Of a stretch of DNA of 64,000 nt, positions 22,271 to 34,067 are shown in pieces. The DNA is taken from assembly GCA_023627715.1 (NCBI GenBank), contig JAMAHW010000061.1, forward strand, positions 185,733 through 249,732, written 5' to 3'. Both the position numbers and the translations under genes were made by a program. The stretch's first letter is position 1; every line of letters begins with the position of its first letter. The notes below the pieces were generated by a model, which was given only the letters and a program-made list of their open reading frames with translations, ran no database searches and had not been told where the DNA came from. The stretch comes from Periconia sp. R9002. Taxonomy: Eukaryota; Ascomycota; Dothideomycetes; Pleosporales; Periconiaceae.

Positions 22271-23057
22271 AGTGATTGACTCGGTGTCTAGATAGGTTTG
22301 GATAGAAGCTGGGGTGCAGGGCGAGTTGATCGAGTTCTGGTTTGGTTGACCCAGGTTCTGTGGATGAGTTTGAAGGAAGAAGTGATTCTATTATATGGGG
22401 AGACCAACATAAGTTGATCTTGACTGTGAATAAACACTACAAGCACTGTTCTTGCCTGTCGTAGTCAACTCATTGTTTGGCATCAATGGTAGGACCTTAA
22501 AGTACTAAGTAGAGACTATTGACTATTACTTTGAACAGTGACCACGAAATGTCTCTGAAGATGATATACAATTAAAGGCTGTCTAAATAGCGTTTCTATC
22601 TTTTTCCAAGCTGAGTACTTAGGTAGGTATATGAGATCCCAGGCCTGCTGCTAGCCTTGTAATTTATCATATTTCATGCCAATATCATGAAGCCAGAAGA
22701 AAAACATTGTTAACTACACATTTCCAGTGGCTTGACTATTGCGCACACGCTGATATGATCCTTAACTTTTGTGATTGAAAAGCAGTTTTGCTGAACTATC
22801 CACAGTCTAACTAACAACTTTGAATGTGAGTTTGGATGACTTCAAGTTCTCGGCGAAAGCAGAGAGCTAAAAATAGACACTTTCAACCAAATACCTAACT
22901 AATGTTCTATGGTTGGCAATAGTGTTCACGTGATACGGGAATATGACGCGTCATTCAGTGTTGTGCCAAGCCGCGAAAATTAAGCAAAAGGTGAGCGGTA
23001 CGTCCACTCGAAAAATGTGGTTTACTCTCGGGTATCACAATACATGCAACCAACGTA
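22271..23057. other. Divergent intergenic
   Basis: Shared upstream DNA of the hypothetical gene and the second Zn2Cys6 factor. It contains a CACGTG-type E-box near 22927. Nothing else is seen. Confidence 0.45.
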
Positions 23058-25189
23058 ATGGATGCCCTCCTTTTAGGCTCCAAGAAAAGTAGGGCAAAAT
23101 CTTGCACTGCGTGCCGTCAAGTAAAGGTATATACATCATACACGTTTCTTCTCGGGATGCCATGCACAATGTTACTGATTATTTATTGCGGGAATAGTTG
23201 CGATGCGATGTGCGTGAAAAGTACCCAGGGCCGTGTTCAAGATGTCTTGGGCGAAAGCTGGATTGTCGCATGGACCCCAATTTCAAGAGAGTTAGCACAA
23301 AGAGGTCCGCCTCCATCACGCATCTTATACTCATATCCAAGCACAACTAAATTTGTCATAGTATCCCCCACACGCTTTCGGAACCGTCCACAATTTTTCC
23401 TTCATCAATTACGCCTCAATCTCTGGAATCTCATGGTGTTGAAGCTCAATTGGCTCTGCGTACAAGCTCGCCGGATCGGTCCGGAACTCTGTTCACTCAT
23501 GCATCTACCCCAGAGTTATGGTTTGATAAAGAGAAACATTCAAGTGAAAAACAGTTGCACTCATCATACAAGCTCGGTAACGTAACTGTGGAAGGCAAGA
23601 TTATCGTAGATTTGTACCAGCAGTACAGCCCTCCCACCTAAACATCTTCAAAGTCAAATGGCTGAACACGACCCAGGTTCGAGGATCTATACTACGCCGA
23701 TTTCCCAATTCTAGAAGCGTTGAAATCTTTGGAAGCATTGCACAATGAAAGTTCTGCCCTCTTTTGGGCCATCGTAATCACTACATGTCGGTTTCACTCG
23801 CGACATTCGTATCTCCATGAACTACTATTACAGCCTTTCGAACAACTTCTAGCAAGTCTTCTTCTTAGAACCCCACAGAACCTCAAGGACCTCCAAGCAC
23901 TGCTTATGATATGCCAATGGCCTCTTAAGCTACGTACCCAATCTGGCGACGATCTAGTAGGCTGGATGTACATTGGCTTCATCGTAAATGCTGCGTTGTA
24001 CATGGGCCTCAACAAAGTTGAACCCGATGTTTTAATCAACCACGATCTGGAGGCTATCTCATCCGGTGGTAATATTGCAACATATGTTCGGAGGACATGG
24101 ATGAAAATATTCCAGACAAGTTCTCGGTAAGGCTCAACTTACTTCTGTCAACCATTTTTGTTTGACTGGCGCAGATTAGCCATGTGGCTTGGCTTACGAC
24201 CACCTATAAGCTCGCCCGGTGCCCTGCATGAGTTATCTGGTTTCTACGAAAAAGAAACCAACCGTGAGCTTATTGCTGCAACCGAGATCCAACGCCAGAT
24301 GGTGCGGAATACCAATACACTACATGAATTCGGATTCCGCGGACCGCAAGCTACACTTTTGCAGTCGATGATTCAAGAGCTAGATACAACCAAGCAAATT
24401 TATGCGGACGTTTGGTCCGATTCGCTCAACATCAATTTTCAAGCTGTCAAACTTTTCACCATCGAGCAATGCATGATCCTGGCAGCCGACCAGCTTGAAA
24501 CATCCAGTCTAGATGCGGAACATTTCGTCGCAACAGCCTTACAACTGGGACACGGCCCAGCAATTTCCTTAATTGGAACTATGAAAAAACAATGCGCAGA
24601 AGACCAATTGGACCCATTCTGTGCCCCACTTTCAGCAGGAGGTTCGCCTTTGCTGTCGAACCCAAAGCATCATTCCAAAGTTGCATTTTACGCATGCATG
24701 TTCCTTATCCATTATCTCGACCATACCATCACCTCTTCGAGTGCCGATCAAGATGCTGCGCGTGCTGCAGTGATGGACTTACACCGCGTTTTCATGCAAT
24801 TCCCGTCCCGCGGACTGCTCACGCGCGCAGGACGCACCATTGAAGTCATTGCGAGATCCATTGTTCCCGGTCAGCGACGTCTCAAGCCCATTGTTAAGAG
24901 TAGGATGGGAGGATCGCTTATTTTCAATGCAATATGGCTCGCGTCTCAGCTGCGGAGACGAGAAGACCCCGACGATCTTACTGTGTCCCCTGCTCATTCG
25001 GTGTCAGTAACTGGTGGGCCAAATGCCGGTCCCACCGCGGAGAAGGATATCTTAGAGGCTATCGCACCTCTTCCCGAGCCGGAATTTTTCCCGTGGGGTG
25101 TTTGGAATGATCAGTTATATGATGATCTTGGAATTAGTTGGGAGGGGCAGGGGTTCCAGTCATTTTCGGGCCCGATTGATCCCTTTTAG
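23058..25189 (+). CDS. Zn2Cys6 transcription factor, five exons
   Basis: Exons 23058-23126, 23198-23304, 23362-23622, 23677-24126 and 24175-25189 give 633 residues. Introns are 71, 57, 54 and 48 nt. The first splits the zinc cluster; joining it yields Cys at 16, 19, 26, 36, 39 and 46 (C-x2-C-x6-C-x9-C-x2-C-x6-C), the spacing seen in a common fungal class with KYPGPCSRC. The middle region has the fungal TF block SALFWAIVITTCRFH, the helix-rich RRTW segment, and RLAMWLGLRPP just after the last intron. The last three introns are multiples of three, so one frame runs through with stops only inside introns. The second intron has a weak GTCCGC donor, so residues about 55-65 are least sure. Role: nuclear gene-specific regulator; targets unknown. 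Confidence 0.85.
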
Positions 25190-25342
25190 CTATGATGTAT
25201 AATGATAAATCATTTGCTCTTTTCAAAATGTAGAAAGTAGAGAACCAACTCATGGGACCTGAATAGATCCACATTCATTACATGTTCGGTAGTATTACAA
25301 TGTTGAGTTTTTACACCAAATCCGTTTACATCACTCGAGACC

Positions 25343-27198
25343 TCACTGTCTCAGACCCCACCCCTTAATAGCTAGACATATCGTTTCCCAAGCCATAACA
25401 ATAGCTGTCAAGCCCATGACATTCGTAAAAATGAACATCGCGTCAAGGTTGTGATATTCCAGCGCATCAATCGTGCTGGTGTTGGCCAGCATCAACAGCA
25501 GCCCCCCAGCTATCATGCAAAAGCTCGCAACGAGCTCAGTTGGTGGGCGCGGAGGTATGCAGGAAGTAGGAGGGCGTAAATACAACATCGCATATGTTGC
25601 TAGTCGGGAGAGAGCCGCCACTATAAATGTGCGACCCCATAGCATGTGCAGCATTGTGGAGATTTTGGAGTTTTGATGATGCGAACTCATCATAAAACCA
25701 AGTAGAAATAGGAGGATAGCTGGTATCGGGTTGACGGAAGGCTGTAGCTGGTCTGATGAGGAGGATACAGCTTGAATGGTGTCTCTAGTCGTATCGGTCC
25801 TAGGCTTTATGAGTGAATGCAGATGAGCAATGGTGAGATTGCGCAGGGAAATAGAATTGATCAACATGCCGACCTGCATTCATTAGCTCGGTAAAACATA
25901 CGTAGAAATCTGCCAAGACTCACCAATCCGCCACCAAAGAAGAGGAAAGCAATAGCGACATGCTCAAGATCCCTCGGTTTCCAAGCGCCGTCCGTATTAG
26001 AAAGATGTTCCAGCCACACGTTCGTGATCCCGTAGAAGCACATAGTAGCGGACTCGAAGAATTCCATACTTGGCATCTTAGCTGCGCGGCTTCCGACGAG
26101 CTCTTTACCGGGCCTTTGATTCCAAGCCCAGCCAAAATCGGCAAGGCAACCGAGCCATCGACCAAAGGTCAAAAGACCATACCAGAAGAAGATACCTCCT
26201 TTGATTGAATGCGCCAGGCCGTTGAAAACATCTATGCCGCGCTGCGTGCGAAGGGTGTCAGTGAGATCTGGTAACAAGGTTGCCATATTGTGGGTTGATC
26301 GACTTACGAAGGAACCGCTGAAGACTATAACGCCAGTCACAATACATACGAAGCCAAGTATCAGAATTGTACGATGGAAGATAGCTCGGAGTAGCTGCAA
26401 AGCCTGTAACGGAGATTTAGAGGCTATCCATGTGATTGCTCTCGAATATATTGTCTTTGGGGTGAAAGCACTAAACCAACCACGCTCTTCTGCTTTCTCA
26501 TTCGCGTTCTCTTCTTCGTCTATTATCGAGTGAAGATCGTCATCCGTGTATTCTTCGTCGGACAAAATGCTCGAAGATTGAGACCCTTGCAAAAGCGCTT
26601 CATAGCTCCGTCTACTGTGGCGAGGGGTTTCGGAAGATGATGGGTGTTCGATTCCATTCTTTGGCTGCATGGTCAAAGCTAGCCAAATTATCGAAAACAC
26701 GACACCAACCCACCCAACTCGGCTGTGCTTTTCTCCGGGGTAGAGTTCAGGAGTTTGATGAGAATAAATGGTACCCAGTAGAGTACCGAAAGCATTCATG
26801 AGGGAAAAGACAAGTTGGACAGGTATGCGGGTGGGTGAATCCGCTATACTCAACATCACCGCTGTTTGTTGTTAGACGGCGAAGATGATTTTAACAGTGT
26901 GACGAGACGTACCAACGGGCAGGAAAATCACCCAGGCCGAGGTCATTAGGATAATGTGCGCGACCATGATATCTCTGTGCGCTTCGAGCCGGAAATAACT
27001 CGTATCATCTGTTGCTGTGGCAGTTTCCATTGCCAGTGGTAAAGTATAATTTTGCATCGGTCGAGTGTCAATTGTGCTGCTGGCACGCGCGTATTCTTGA
27101 AAGTCAAGCCCCACTGGAAGCCGAAAGCAAAATGGAGACTCACAAAACAATCTATCGTCCCCTTTGCATATTAATACTGTCAGAGGAAGAATTTTCAT
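25343..27198 (-). CDS. Ytp1-family multi-pass membrane protein, four exons
   Basis: Exons 26913-27198, 26308-26861, 25924-26241 and 25343-25873 give 562 residues. Introns are 51, 66 and 50 nt with GTACGT, GTAAGT and GTGAGT donors and CAG acceptors. The N-terminus has the DUF2427-like segment (AHRDIMVAHIILMTSAWVIF). The C-terminal two thirds matches the Ytp1 domain: NGLAHSIKGGIFFWYGLLTF, GRWLG, SATMCFYGITNVWLEHL, NPIPAILLFLLG and MMSSHHQ. A cytosolic acidic Ser-rich loop lies around residues 140-195. Many hydrophobic helices are present. The biochemical role of Ytp1 proteins is unknown; an internal membrane location is inferred. It is convergent with the Zn2Cys6 gene, only 150 bp apart. Confidence 0.88.
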
Positions 27199-29187
27199 CA
27201 ATAAAATAAGTATGATTATATTCTATGGACCCACTAGCGTCGTCATTTTGCTGATGCTGCTACTACATTTTAGGTATCGCAACTGCGAGAGTGGTTGCGA
27301 GTTTCGCAGTTCGCAGTTCGGAATTTTGCGGATCTCATGATATTCCACAGAGTACGCCTCATCACTTCCACGATTGACTATTCAGCAGATAGACAATATT
27401 ATAGGAATAAAATTAGTGCATTCGTCCATTTTCGCCCGCGTGGCCTTCAGATCCTGTGGATAAGACATCGCGCTGAGCTTGTAGACGTTCTGAAACGGAG
27501 GGTATTATCGGACGGTTACAATCATACACTGACATGATTTGATTACTCTCCTCTAATGCCATTTCATGTCAGTCTTGATATTCATATTCTAGCTACTGTT
27601 GAACGAAAAATGGTAGCCGGTTTGCTGTGCGGTTCTCCAACTACTCGTAAGCAACAGTGTATTTTTTGGCCCCCATCCTCTATGCGGTTTTGTTCGCAAG
27701 CGATGATCTGCCACCTTCGCGTGTTCTCTTGACTGCAACTTACAGTGATCTTTTGCAGTTTTGTTTTTTAACCCTTTCCGTTCGTCGCTGTTTTTGACAC
27801 TCGACGAACAATAGGCTAACTCATGCGTAGCGACAACCTCGGTAGGAGTGCAGCCCATTTCAACCTATGACTAAATTGGGATGTAAGGACCTTGCTATCG
27901 GCGAAGGTTGTTTCAAATGCGAGAGGAATGCGATAAACTGCACGTTGGTGAAACATCGTGGAGACATGAATGCTGATTCGTCCAGGTCTTACTGCGTAAT
28001 TTGTCGATGTCATCGGCTCTTTTGAATGCGCATACTGGTGATCGACATCCTATATCTTTTCGGATTGCCGCGCGGCATATTATGTTTGCAAGCAAGGAAT
28101 GCTTCGCATCGCCTGCTCGCACCTGACTCAAATGCCCAGGTCAGCGCGGGTCGGTTATGCGATTTGCTACACATGGGAACATTGCAGGCTGGTCAAGTAC
28201 CGCCATGCTTTTGCTTTTTGTTGCGTAAAAACCCAGTATGGAAGCCTTCGCTTATTCCTCGCGAATTAATTTGCATATGAAATGGCCTGACTTGGACATC
28301 CTATATCTGTGAAGCCAAACACCTTGAGACTACTCAAGCCGTGAAACGGTTTCAGCCTTGCCCTTCAAAGGAAGTCTAAAGGTGTTGGCTCTAACAATGA
28401 TAACAGCAGTTTAAATCAAAGAGCAATAAGGCCGCTGGTAAATCTTCACGACTCGATTGATGGGCTCCTCTACCACTCCTCTCGCTCTCCCCTTTGTGAT
28501 TTTTGCTACTGACTTGACTGACCTCCATAGCATTTCCTGTGACGACAATTGCAAATTAAATCAGCCGTACAGTATGCGCCTCAGGTGTTGAGAACTTCAA
28601 ACCAAAAAACGTTATTCCCGATGGTCAAAGCTTAGATGCAGGAGAGCTAACGACATGGTTGTGACCCATGCATGTTCAGTTTTATTGAAGGCTGCGGCAC
28701 AGCAGCTCAGCCCCCGTGAGGGGTACAGTACACAAGTGCAACACACTCATTTCCCATATGGCGAACATGTACTCGAATACAAAGTGATAGAGGGATATTT
28801 CTCTTTGTGAGCGTTTCGGGATGGATTTAATGACTTCGCGATGCTCAATGGTTCGATCAACTCGTTGCGTACTGTGTAGAGCCATACCGGGTTCAACCTC
28901 TCGTCCGTGCGCCCTACTTCATCGCTGCATTTACTAGGTAGAGTTGGCCAGGGATACTCGTGTACTGAAGCAGATAGATCCTTAGGCAGAAGGTGACATG
29001 GGACTTCTCCCGTCCCAGCCCCCAAAGTAAAGACCTATAAGGGGATTGAGGTTACGGGGCGGTCCCCGTACGGTAGCCAACATACCACGAGTTCCACTTC
29101 CATCTATCTTACCATCTTTCGCTCACTGTATCTTGTTATTCCAATCTCAACTGTGATTTCAAACTCAGAAGTCTCTTTATCTCCATT
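27199..29187. other. Intergenic, 2 kb
   Basis: No supportable gene. A GC-rich patch at about 29040-29085 (GGGGCGGTCCCCG) sits about 120 bp before the next ATG and may be promoter sequence. Confidence 0.45.
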
Positions 29188-31040
29188 ATGGTTCAGACGA
29201 GATCAATGGCAAAAGCCGAGATGGAAGCTGCAAAGAGCTCTAGCAAGACGTAAGTATACAACGACTTCACAGATTCCGTCACTCAAGATCAGCATCCATT
29301 TCTAACGAGACGTACAGAAGCTCCGATCAAGAGAAGAAGCCGCATACGGGAAAGACAGACATGGCAGAACCTTCTCCTCAAACTCCAACGAAACCAAAAA
29401 TCCCTCTCAAATCAGAATACAATCCTGCTCTTGAATTTCGCGTTCCAGTCTCCCCCGCAGGGAGCGACACCTCATGTGATTCTGTGGATGATTATCCATG
29501 GGAGACTCCGAACCGACGCTCTACATGGGATGATGCTGGAGCTGGTACGCCTTCAACACCACCAACAACTGGAAGACATAGCAGGAAGAAAAACAATATT
29601 AATTATGGATCGCCAATGCCTCGTCTTGCTCAGTTCCGTAGTACGCAAGCCGGCGGTACCAGAAAGGAAGAAGAAGCTGAAGACGATGAGAAAGATGACG
29701 AGGAAGACGACGAGAATGAAGATGAGGAAGACGACGAGGAAGACGACGAGGAAGACGACGAGGATGACGATGAGGAAGATGAAGAAGCTGAATGTACTGC
29801 TAATTTGTCTCCGGCCGCATTCAAAGACAGGTTGAAAGCCGAACCGACCAAGATCAAGGCGGATACCGATGCAGGACCGAGCAATGAGGATCAACGCAAG
29901 GGTGCCTCCACGATCAAAAGCGAGAAACCCGACGATGATGTTGAAACACCAGCCGTCATCAAGGACATCTTAGGGCAAAAACAATCATACTGGCTACCTG
30001 GTCATTCAAACCTCGGCTCTATCATTCCTTTCGATGCTCAACAGCGATACGAGGACAACCCGTCCATATGTGTAGCTTTCAAGGTGAAGCCGCCATACGA
30101 AAGATGTACACAGTGTCGAGCTAAGCAAGGAAGTCCGTTGAAGAGCGTTTTCATATCGCTCTTGGACTGTAGCGAGCACTATCAAGCAAAGGATTACGAC
30201 AAGGTTTTAAGCATCATCAAGATGTTTGTGAACAAGGCACTCTGTGGTGCTCATTGCCCCAAAGAAGACAAACTCGAAATCACATTGAAGATGATAGAGA
30301 AATATCTCAAGAGGCTGCCGGATGACACCTCGTCCTTCACCGACGACGAATTCAAAAGCTGGATATTGGCCATCTCAACACCACCCAACCCCAAAACTAG
30401 TGCCACAACTGCAACGACGTTGAGCCTCAGTTCGGATAAACCCTCCCATGACAATACATCGTCTCTGAAGCCGATTGGTAGGGTAGATTCCTTACAAATT
30501 GTGAGCCAAGGTTCAGGGCAGCCAAATATCACTGTAAACATGACCGTAGAAAGAGCCATCGCCCGCGTTATGTGGCGTGAGCTTGGTAAGAATTCATTAC
30601 CTGATGGTTTTATATATGCTCTCTCACACCGAAGTGCACCCTCTTTTCGAAAGATCGGATACACCATCGACCTTGAAAAGCGTTTGGATACTTGGAACAA
30701 AAACTGCGGTCGTACACACTCCATTGTGTCACTCGGTTCCGTAAAACACGCTGGTCGAGTCGAAAAGCTGATCCACGCCGAACTGAAAGAAGTGCAAAAA
30801 GACGTGAAATGTAGCAAATGCAAGAAAAACCATAAAGAGTGGTTTGATGTTCGTGACGAACATCTAGAAAGGATCTTTCAGAAATGGAAGAAATGGACCA
30901 TTGAAACACCCTACAAGGAGGGGCCTGGAAATGATTGGAGGCTAACGCAGGAGATGGTAGGAAAGATGGAGGAATATTGCAAACCGGTGAAAGTCGAGAC
31001 GATTGGGTTGCAAGATATCAAGGAGGAACCCTGTACGTAA
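29188..31040 (+). CDS. T5orf172 (GIY-YIG-like) domain protein with acidic run
   Basis: Exons 29188-29249 and 29318-31040 give 594 residues; the 68-nt intron starts GTAAGT and ends ACAG. Residues about 140-180 are almost pure Asp/Glu. A cysteine pair (YERCTQCRAKQG) lies in the middle. The C-terminal T5orf172 domain spans about 450-545: GFIYALS, FRKIGYT, EKRLDTW, RVEKLIHAEL and EWFDV, with a CSKCKKN zinc-knuckle-like insert. The fold is related to GIY-YIG nucleases, and the Tyr, Arg and Glu positions appear kept. In fungi the family is large and its role is not established; nucleic-acid binding or cleavage is an inference. The acidic run could mimic DNA or bind histones. The antisense serine-rich frame is only its shadow. 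Confidence 0.85.
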
Positions 31041-31298
31041 TTACGATTGCTACAGGAATCATTTCGATCCAAGCTGAGAGATATGGAGGAAACCGGTGAG
31101 AAAAGCTCACAAACGATAGGCGCCAATTTTAGTTCAGTCCGCTCTTTGAATGTATATGCGTTATATAGATTGACCTCAATACAAATACTACGCCCCAAGA
31201 AAATCATCAATTCAAACCTGCAACGGCACCTAATGAATTCAGTTTGAATACCAACGAATAAACGCGTATGAAGTTACTTAGAGCGTGAAAAGAGCATG

Positions 31299-32517
31299 TT
31301 AAGCATTCAGTATCTCATCCAAATTAGGTTGAACCTCTTTCACTACGCCCGCAATATCCTCCCACATCTTCCCCATTTCCTTCTCGTCGTTCACAATCTC
31401 ATTAACTCTGCAAAAAACTCGCGTTAGTTCTGAAAATGAACGCAATAAATTCAAAGAAAAAACCGATCACAAGGAAGAGAGACGCCAAAACTTACGGATG
31501 CAGAATATCATGATGCCAAAACCCGCCCATACTCTCCCTTCCCAACGCCGTCGCCCCCACCAAGGTTCTCGCTCCCTGCTCCGCCGTCCTCGCTGTGAAA
31601 TACTGCATCGCATCATTGATGAAGCGCAACGGCTTCGAAAACTCTCTGCCCAACTCCGTCTTACACAGACCCGGGCAGCACGCATTCACAACAATCCTCG
31701 GCGACGTCCTCGTCTCCTCGGCCTTCGCAATGCGCTTCATGACCGACATAGCCAGGAGCTTGACCGCGCAATACGAATGCTCAAGTGCGAACGTCTTCGG
31801 GTCGTTGAGGTGGTGCAGAAGACTGCCGTTATGTGTGTGGGCGTATGAGGATTTGTCGACCCATAGGTGGCCGTTGCTGTTCACGAAGGTGAGATGGGAT
31901 TCTTCTCCCGTTGACGCTGCGGTTGTGCGGAGGAGGGGGAGGAGAAGGACGGCCATTAATTCTGTTGATAGGACGTTGACTTGGACTGCTTTCTCGAACC
32001 CTGTGTCGAGTTTTTCAAACGAAGGCGCTGCTATGCCCGCGTTGAGCAGTGCGATGTGGAGGTCTCTGGTTTCTTTTTCTAGGGTCGTGATGAAGGATTG
32101 TACGGACGCGAAGGATGTCAAATCCACCGTCAAAATGGTGATGAAGTCATCGGTTCGGTTGCTTTTCGCGACGATGCTTTTTTTCGCTGCTTCACCTTTA
32201 GACAGGGATCGCACGGCGATGATGAGTCGCGAAATGCCCTTCTGCGCGTACTTGACTGCTGCTTCGTAGCCTAGGCCTGCGTTGGCGCCTGTTACGAGGA
32301 CGGTTTTTCCGGAGAAGCTGATATAGGGGTCGAGCGGAGGGTTCTTGACTCCCCATCGCATCAGAGAGAGACGGCCAAGATTCGCTGGGGGGCCGTTGCT
32401 CGTGGGGGAGACGGGGAGGGTCAGGGTGGTTGGTGCTGAAGACATGATGAAGGTTCGGATGCTGGTTTGTTCATTTTTGGGATGCAATAGGGTGCGCTTT
32501 ATATTTTCATTTTCCAT
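31299..32517 (-). CDS. Short-chain dehydrogenase/reductase, two exons
   Basis: Exons 31496-32517 and 31299-31407 give 376 residues; an 88-nt intron (GTAAGT..TTTTTTGCAG) near the 3' end adds the final 36 residues, which end in an acidic helix. Classic SDR features: TGANAGLG cofactor motif at 76-83, LLNAG at 157-161, and active-site Tyr249-x3-Lys253. The catalytic Ser is probably in VNSNGHL (about 212-218). The C-terminal CCPGLCKTELGR matches the family's PG motif. The type resembles fungal retinol-dehydrogenase-like NAD(P) oxidoreductases; substrate unknown. The ATG at 32517 gives a 24-residue leader; a second Met at 25 (MSSAPTT) may be the true start. Confidence 0.9.
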
Positions 32518-32843
32518 CGTAGGTTTTTAGAGTTGAATAAGGAGTTTGGATGGTGAATGTTGATAGCTTGAGGTTCTGATTGGGTGATGCGGAAGTCCGC
32601 GTCCGCACTGGGTAAGTAGTGCACTGTTGCTACGAAATTAAGTTTCGACATAATAGGGCGTGTGCGATATGTCTCATCATGATGATTTTGATTTTTGCCC
32701 GTCTTCGGACGAACAGTACATTTCGGAGCAGTGCATAATGTAAGATGCGCTTATCACGCTGTAGGGCTGGCGCCAAAAGTCAAGGACGACTGAAGATTGT
32801 TTATGACAGACATTATCCATTCGGACCCGCTCCATAATGCTTT

Positions 32844-34067
32844 TCATCTATGATCCCCCAGCAGAGTCCCACGCATCGTAGGTTCATAATTGCCAATGTA
32901 AATCTTGCCCAGCAGTTTGTCCTGTGCCAGATTCACCTCTGCCCACCGCAGCCAGCCAGCATACGTGCCCTCCACGCAATCACTCCCAGGTTCTTTCCGC
33001 CACCGAATCCCCAGCGTATCCCCTCCGAACAGCTTCGCCGAAAACCCATGGCCAAGCTTCAAGCACCAACTCTTGCCTACAACGGCCTCCACCATACTCC
33101 TCGCCAACTTCTGATCCTCAGTCTCTTCCTCTCCCGGTCTAGGAAGTTTCAAAGAAAGCAACCGCTGCTGTCTCGTTCCATCCCAATTCGTCAACTGCTC
33201 ATGCGCATACGAATGCGCCATCATACTAAACAACCAGCACTTGTCTTTTACATACTTCGGCCCATCCCAACCGTCGCTCTCGTCAACCCAGCGTTCAGCA
33301 GCACCTAGACATTGAATCTGAACTGCGTAATCCGTCATAGACTCGTCGTTGATGACCATCTTCCCCACCCCATCGTCGTTCGTCACCAGTTCTGGCGGGA
33401 CTCGCATGAGGGGCACGTGACTAACCAACGGGTGCTTGTGCGCCCCAGTCGTACTGTTCTTGCCCTCCCAGAGCTTCAAGAAAATGTAGTGCGCGCGTTT
33501 CACCAAGGGGTTATCGGCAGCGCTGATGAGGGTGAAATTGACAATAGAAAGGTTGGGGAATTCGCCCATGGTGAAGCCCGCGAAATCAATCGGCGACGCG
33601 GGGTTCGTGATATGCTGGGTCCATAGCGCATCGAGGTCGCCGTAGAGTAGAATTCCGACGTCCATGTACACACCGCCGTAACGCAGGAGCAAAGGAAATC
33701 GCACGAGATCGCTCGTGTGCTGCGCTTTAAACTCACCCTCGAGCGAGCTGTTTCGGAATGCATCAGGTACCACGTCCGGAGAGGCAATGTCGAGGTATTT
33801 CGAGATGTTGAGTGGGGAGTCAGGCACCGTGTCGAATACATAGATGGTCCATCCAAGGGGAGAGAGCCGCCGGTGCCAGGCGATGACGTTGCGGAGAGAA
33901 TTAGGGTGCAAGGTATGAATTCCCGTGTGCCAAAAGGCGAATATGGATTTTGAGTTTGTTTTTGGTGGTGGAGGGGCTGTCAGGATAGAGGGAAGGGATG
34001 ATTCCTGGATAGGTGGAGCGGCGTTGTAAGGGAGGGGTTTCGTCCCTGGTATCGACGGGTATTCCAT
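32844..34067 (-). CDS. Caps_synth-like glycosyltransferase
   Basis: An intronless gene of 407 residues. A Pro-rich N-terminus (1-40) precedes a GT-A-type sugar transferase domain: IFAFWHTG (about 42-49), GWTIYVFD, then HTSDLVRFPLLLRYGGVYMDVG at 117-138, the block holding the metal and nucleotide-sugar site. The C-terminal part carries WCLKLGHGF and the aromatic segment GWLRWAEV. This matches the fungal proteins related to capsular polysaccharide synthesis transferases (PF05704 type, near GT32). They are thought to move sugars onto glycans or lipids. No clear N-terminal membrane anchor is seen, unlike Golgi GT32 enzymes, so the location is open. It is tandem with the SDR gene, 326 bp apart, same strand. 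Confidence 0.83.
   Translation of the reverse strand: MEYPSIPGTKPLPYNAAPPIQESSLPSILTAPPPPKTNSKSIFAFWHTGIHTLHPNSLRNVIAWHRRLSPLGWTIYVFDTVPDSPLNISKYLDIASPDVVPDAFRNSSLEGEFKAQHTSDLVRFPLLLRYGGVYMDVGILLYGDLDALWTQHITNPASPIDFAGFTMGEFPNLSIVNFTLISAADNPLVKRAHYIFLKLWEGKNSTTGAHKHPLVSHVPLMRVPPELVTNDDGVGKMVINDESMTDYAVQIQCLGAAERWVDESDGWDGPKYVKDKCWLFSMMAHSYAHEQLTNWDGTRQQRLLSLKLPRPGEEETEDQKLARSMVEAVVGKSWCLKLGHGFSAKLFGGDTLGIRWRKEPGSDCVEGTYAGWLRWAEVNLAQDKLLGKIYIGNYEPTMRGTLLGDHR

Noticed and set aside
29553..29894. Poly-Ser / Val-Phe-Leu reverse frames
   Set aside because: Shadows of the GA-rich acidic run in the T5orf172 gene.
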